Part shown: piece after piece, positions 63,565 to 64,000 of the stretch
How positions within the stretch are numbered: the stretch's first letter is position 1
How the letters are laid out: each line of letters starts with the position of its first letter
Source of the DNA: a virus
Virus record (IMG/VR): IMGVR_UViG_3300045919_000097
Span: 1-64,000 of that record
Reading direction: 5' to 3' (one strand)
Length of the DNA: 64,000 nucleotides
The notes under the pieces: generated by a model
The model's input: only the letters and a program-made list of their open reading frames with translations
Told to the model about the DNA's origin: nothing
Databases searched by the model: none
Translations under genes and position numbers: made by a program

Positions 63565-64000
63565 TTATTGTCCAATCATCAGGTTCTTTGCTGCGGCACC
63601 CATTGGGCGGTGAATGGATTCGCCGGCAGCAGCTTCTTGGCCTGCGTGGTACCCAGCGGATCCAAGTTGCTTCTTCTTGACATCAGCTTGCTTGCTTTCG
63701 CCAGCTGGGTCTGCTTTCTGTTCGATTAGAGCCTTGACATCGTCAGCCACTGCAAACTCATGGACTGTCTTGCCGATAGTCCGTACCCAGCCGGTGCAGA
63801 AGCCATCGATCTGGACCGTCTTGTTCTGGCGGCTCATGTAAGGGTTGGTCAGTGTCTTGGTGAACTCAGCGCGTGCCTTCAGGAGCTTCCGCTGCATGAC
63901 TTCGGCCGTGTACTGGGCCAGTTCAACCTGGCTTTTCAGACCAATGAAGATGTAAGCTCCAAATGGATCCTTCATCCAGCTACGAGCATGACGCCACATC
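63565..64000 (-). CDS. DUF2786/DUF7168-like protein (5' end outside window)
   Basis: The visible part is 144 residues of a longer protein. HARSWMKDPFGAYIFIGLKSQVELAQYTAEVMQRKLLKARAEF and QIDGFCTGWVRTIGKTVHEFA match the second half of DUF2786-domain proteins (DUF7168), and GYHAGQEAAAGESIHRPMGAAAKN is the usual C-terminal signature. DUF2786 proteins are common in phages; their function is not known. An ATG is present at 63999, but the missing N-terminal DUF2786 helix suggests the gene continues beyond the window. Confidence 0.7.
   Translation of the reverse strand, partial: MWRHARSWMKDPFGAYIFIGLKSQVELAQYTAEVMQRKLLKARAEFTKTLTNPYMSRQNKTVQIDGFCTGWVRTIGKTVHEFAVADDVKALIEQKADPAGESKQADVKKKQLGSAGYHAGQEAAAGESIHRPMGAAAKNLMIGQ

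Overview
The window is an internal piece of the genome of a tailed double-stranded DNA bacteriophage (Caudoviricetes). The first and last genes both run off the ends, so the genome is longer than 64 kb. The particle parts point to a short-tailed podovirus-like phage: a terminase pair, a very large portal, a capsid protein, a DUF6682/SU10-type adaptor, a beta-propeller nozzle, tail fibres, a virion transglycosylase and several internal (ejection) proteins, with no tail-tube, sheath or tape-measure gene. The GC content is moderate and the promoters are of sigma-70 type. The host is probably a Gram-negative proteobacterium, because the lysis cassette has an Rz/Rz1 spanin pair and a lipoprotein is encoded. 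A freshwater Burkholderiales host is only a guess. No integrase, repressor, tRNA or CRISPR array was recognised.

Layout. (1) Positions 1-3,681 read leftward: small early genes, a primase-helicase and a small helix-turn-helix protein. (2) Positions 3,682-4,006 are a divergent control region. (3) Positions 4,007-44,921 read rightward as one late block: terminase, a candidate structured RNA with a terminator, two polyvalent (probably injected) proteins, portal, small virion proteins, GroES-like co-chaperonin, scaffold, capsid, tail fibres, a glycine-rich adhesin coupled to cupin and 2OG-oxygenase genes, the lysis cassette, adaptor, nozzle and ejection proteins. (4) Positions 44,845-63,999 read leftward: a nucleotide/base-modification operon (HDAC-fold deacetylase, dCMP deaminase, thymidylate-synthase-fold hydroxymethylase, Nmad1/DUF1599, MazG-type pyrophosphatase, methyltransferase), then the replication block (SNF2-type helicase, VRR-NUC and Cas4-like nucleases, DEDD exonuclease, family A polymerase, single-strand-binding-like protein) and many small early genes, including an ATP-dependent ligase, a mini J-domain protein and a DUF932 protein.

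How it works together. The leftward genes are driven by at least seven near-identical promoters: TTTACA, exactly 17 bp, TATAAT/TACAAT, with a shared AT-rich box upstream. Four of these are followed by a hairpin that begins at the predicted transcript start, and most leaders carry GCTGAGGA before the start codon. The modification operon resembles the logic of T4 5-hydroxymethyl-dCTP synthesis built from unrelated parts. The HDAC-fold enzyme is translationally coupled to it.

Best candidates for something undescribed: the HDAC-containing base-modification operon; a 90-residue protein that carries a perfect DNA polymerase I O-helix motif without a polymerase; the structured RNA between terL and the polyvalent genes; the repeated promoter/hairpin/leader cassette; and an adhesin-cupin-2OG-oxygenase operon.
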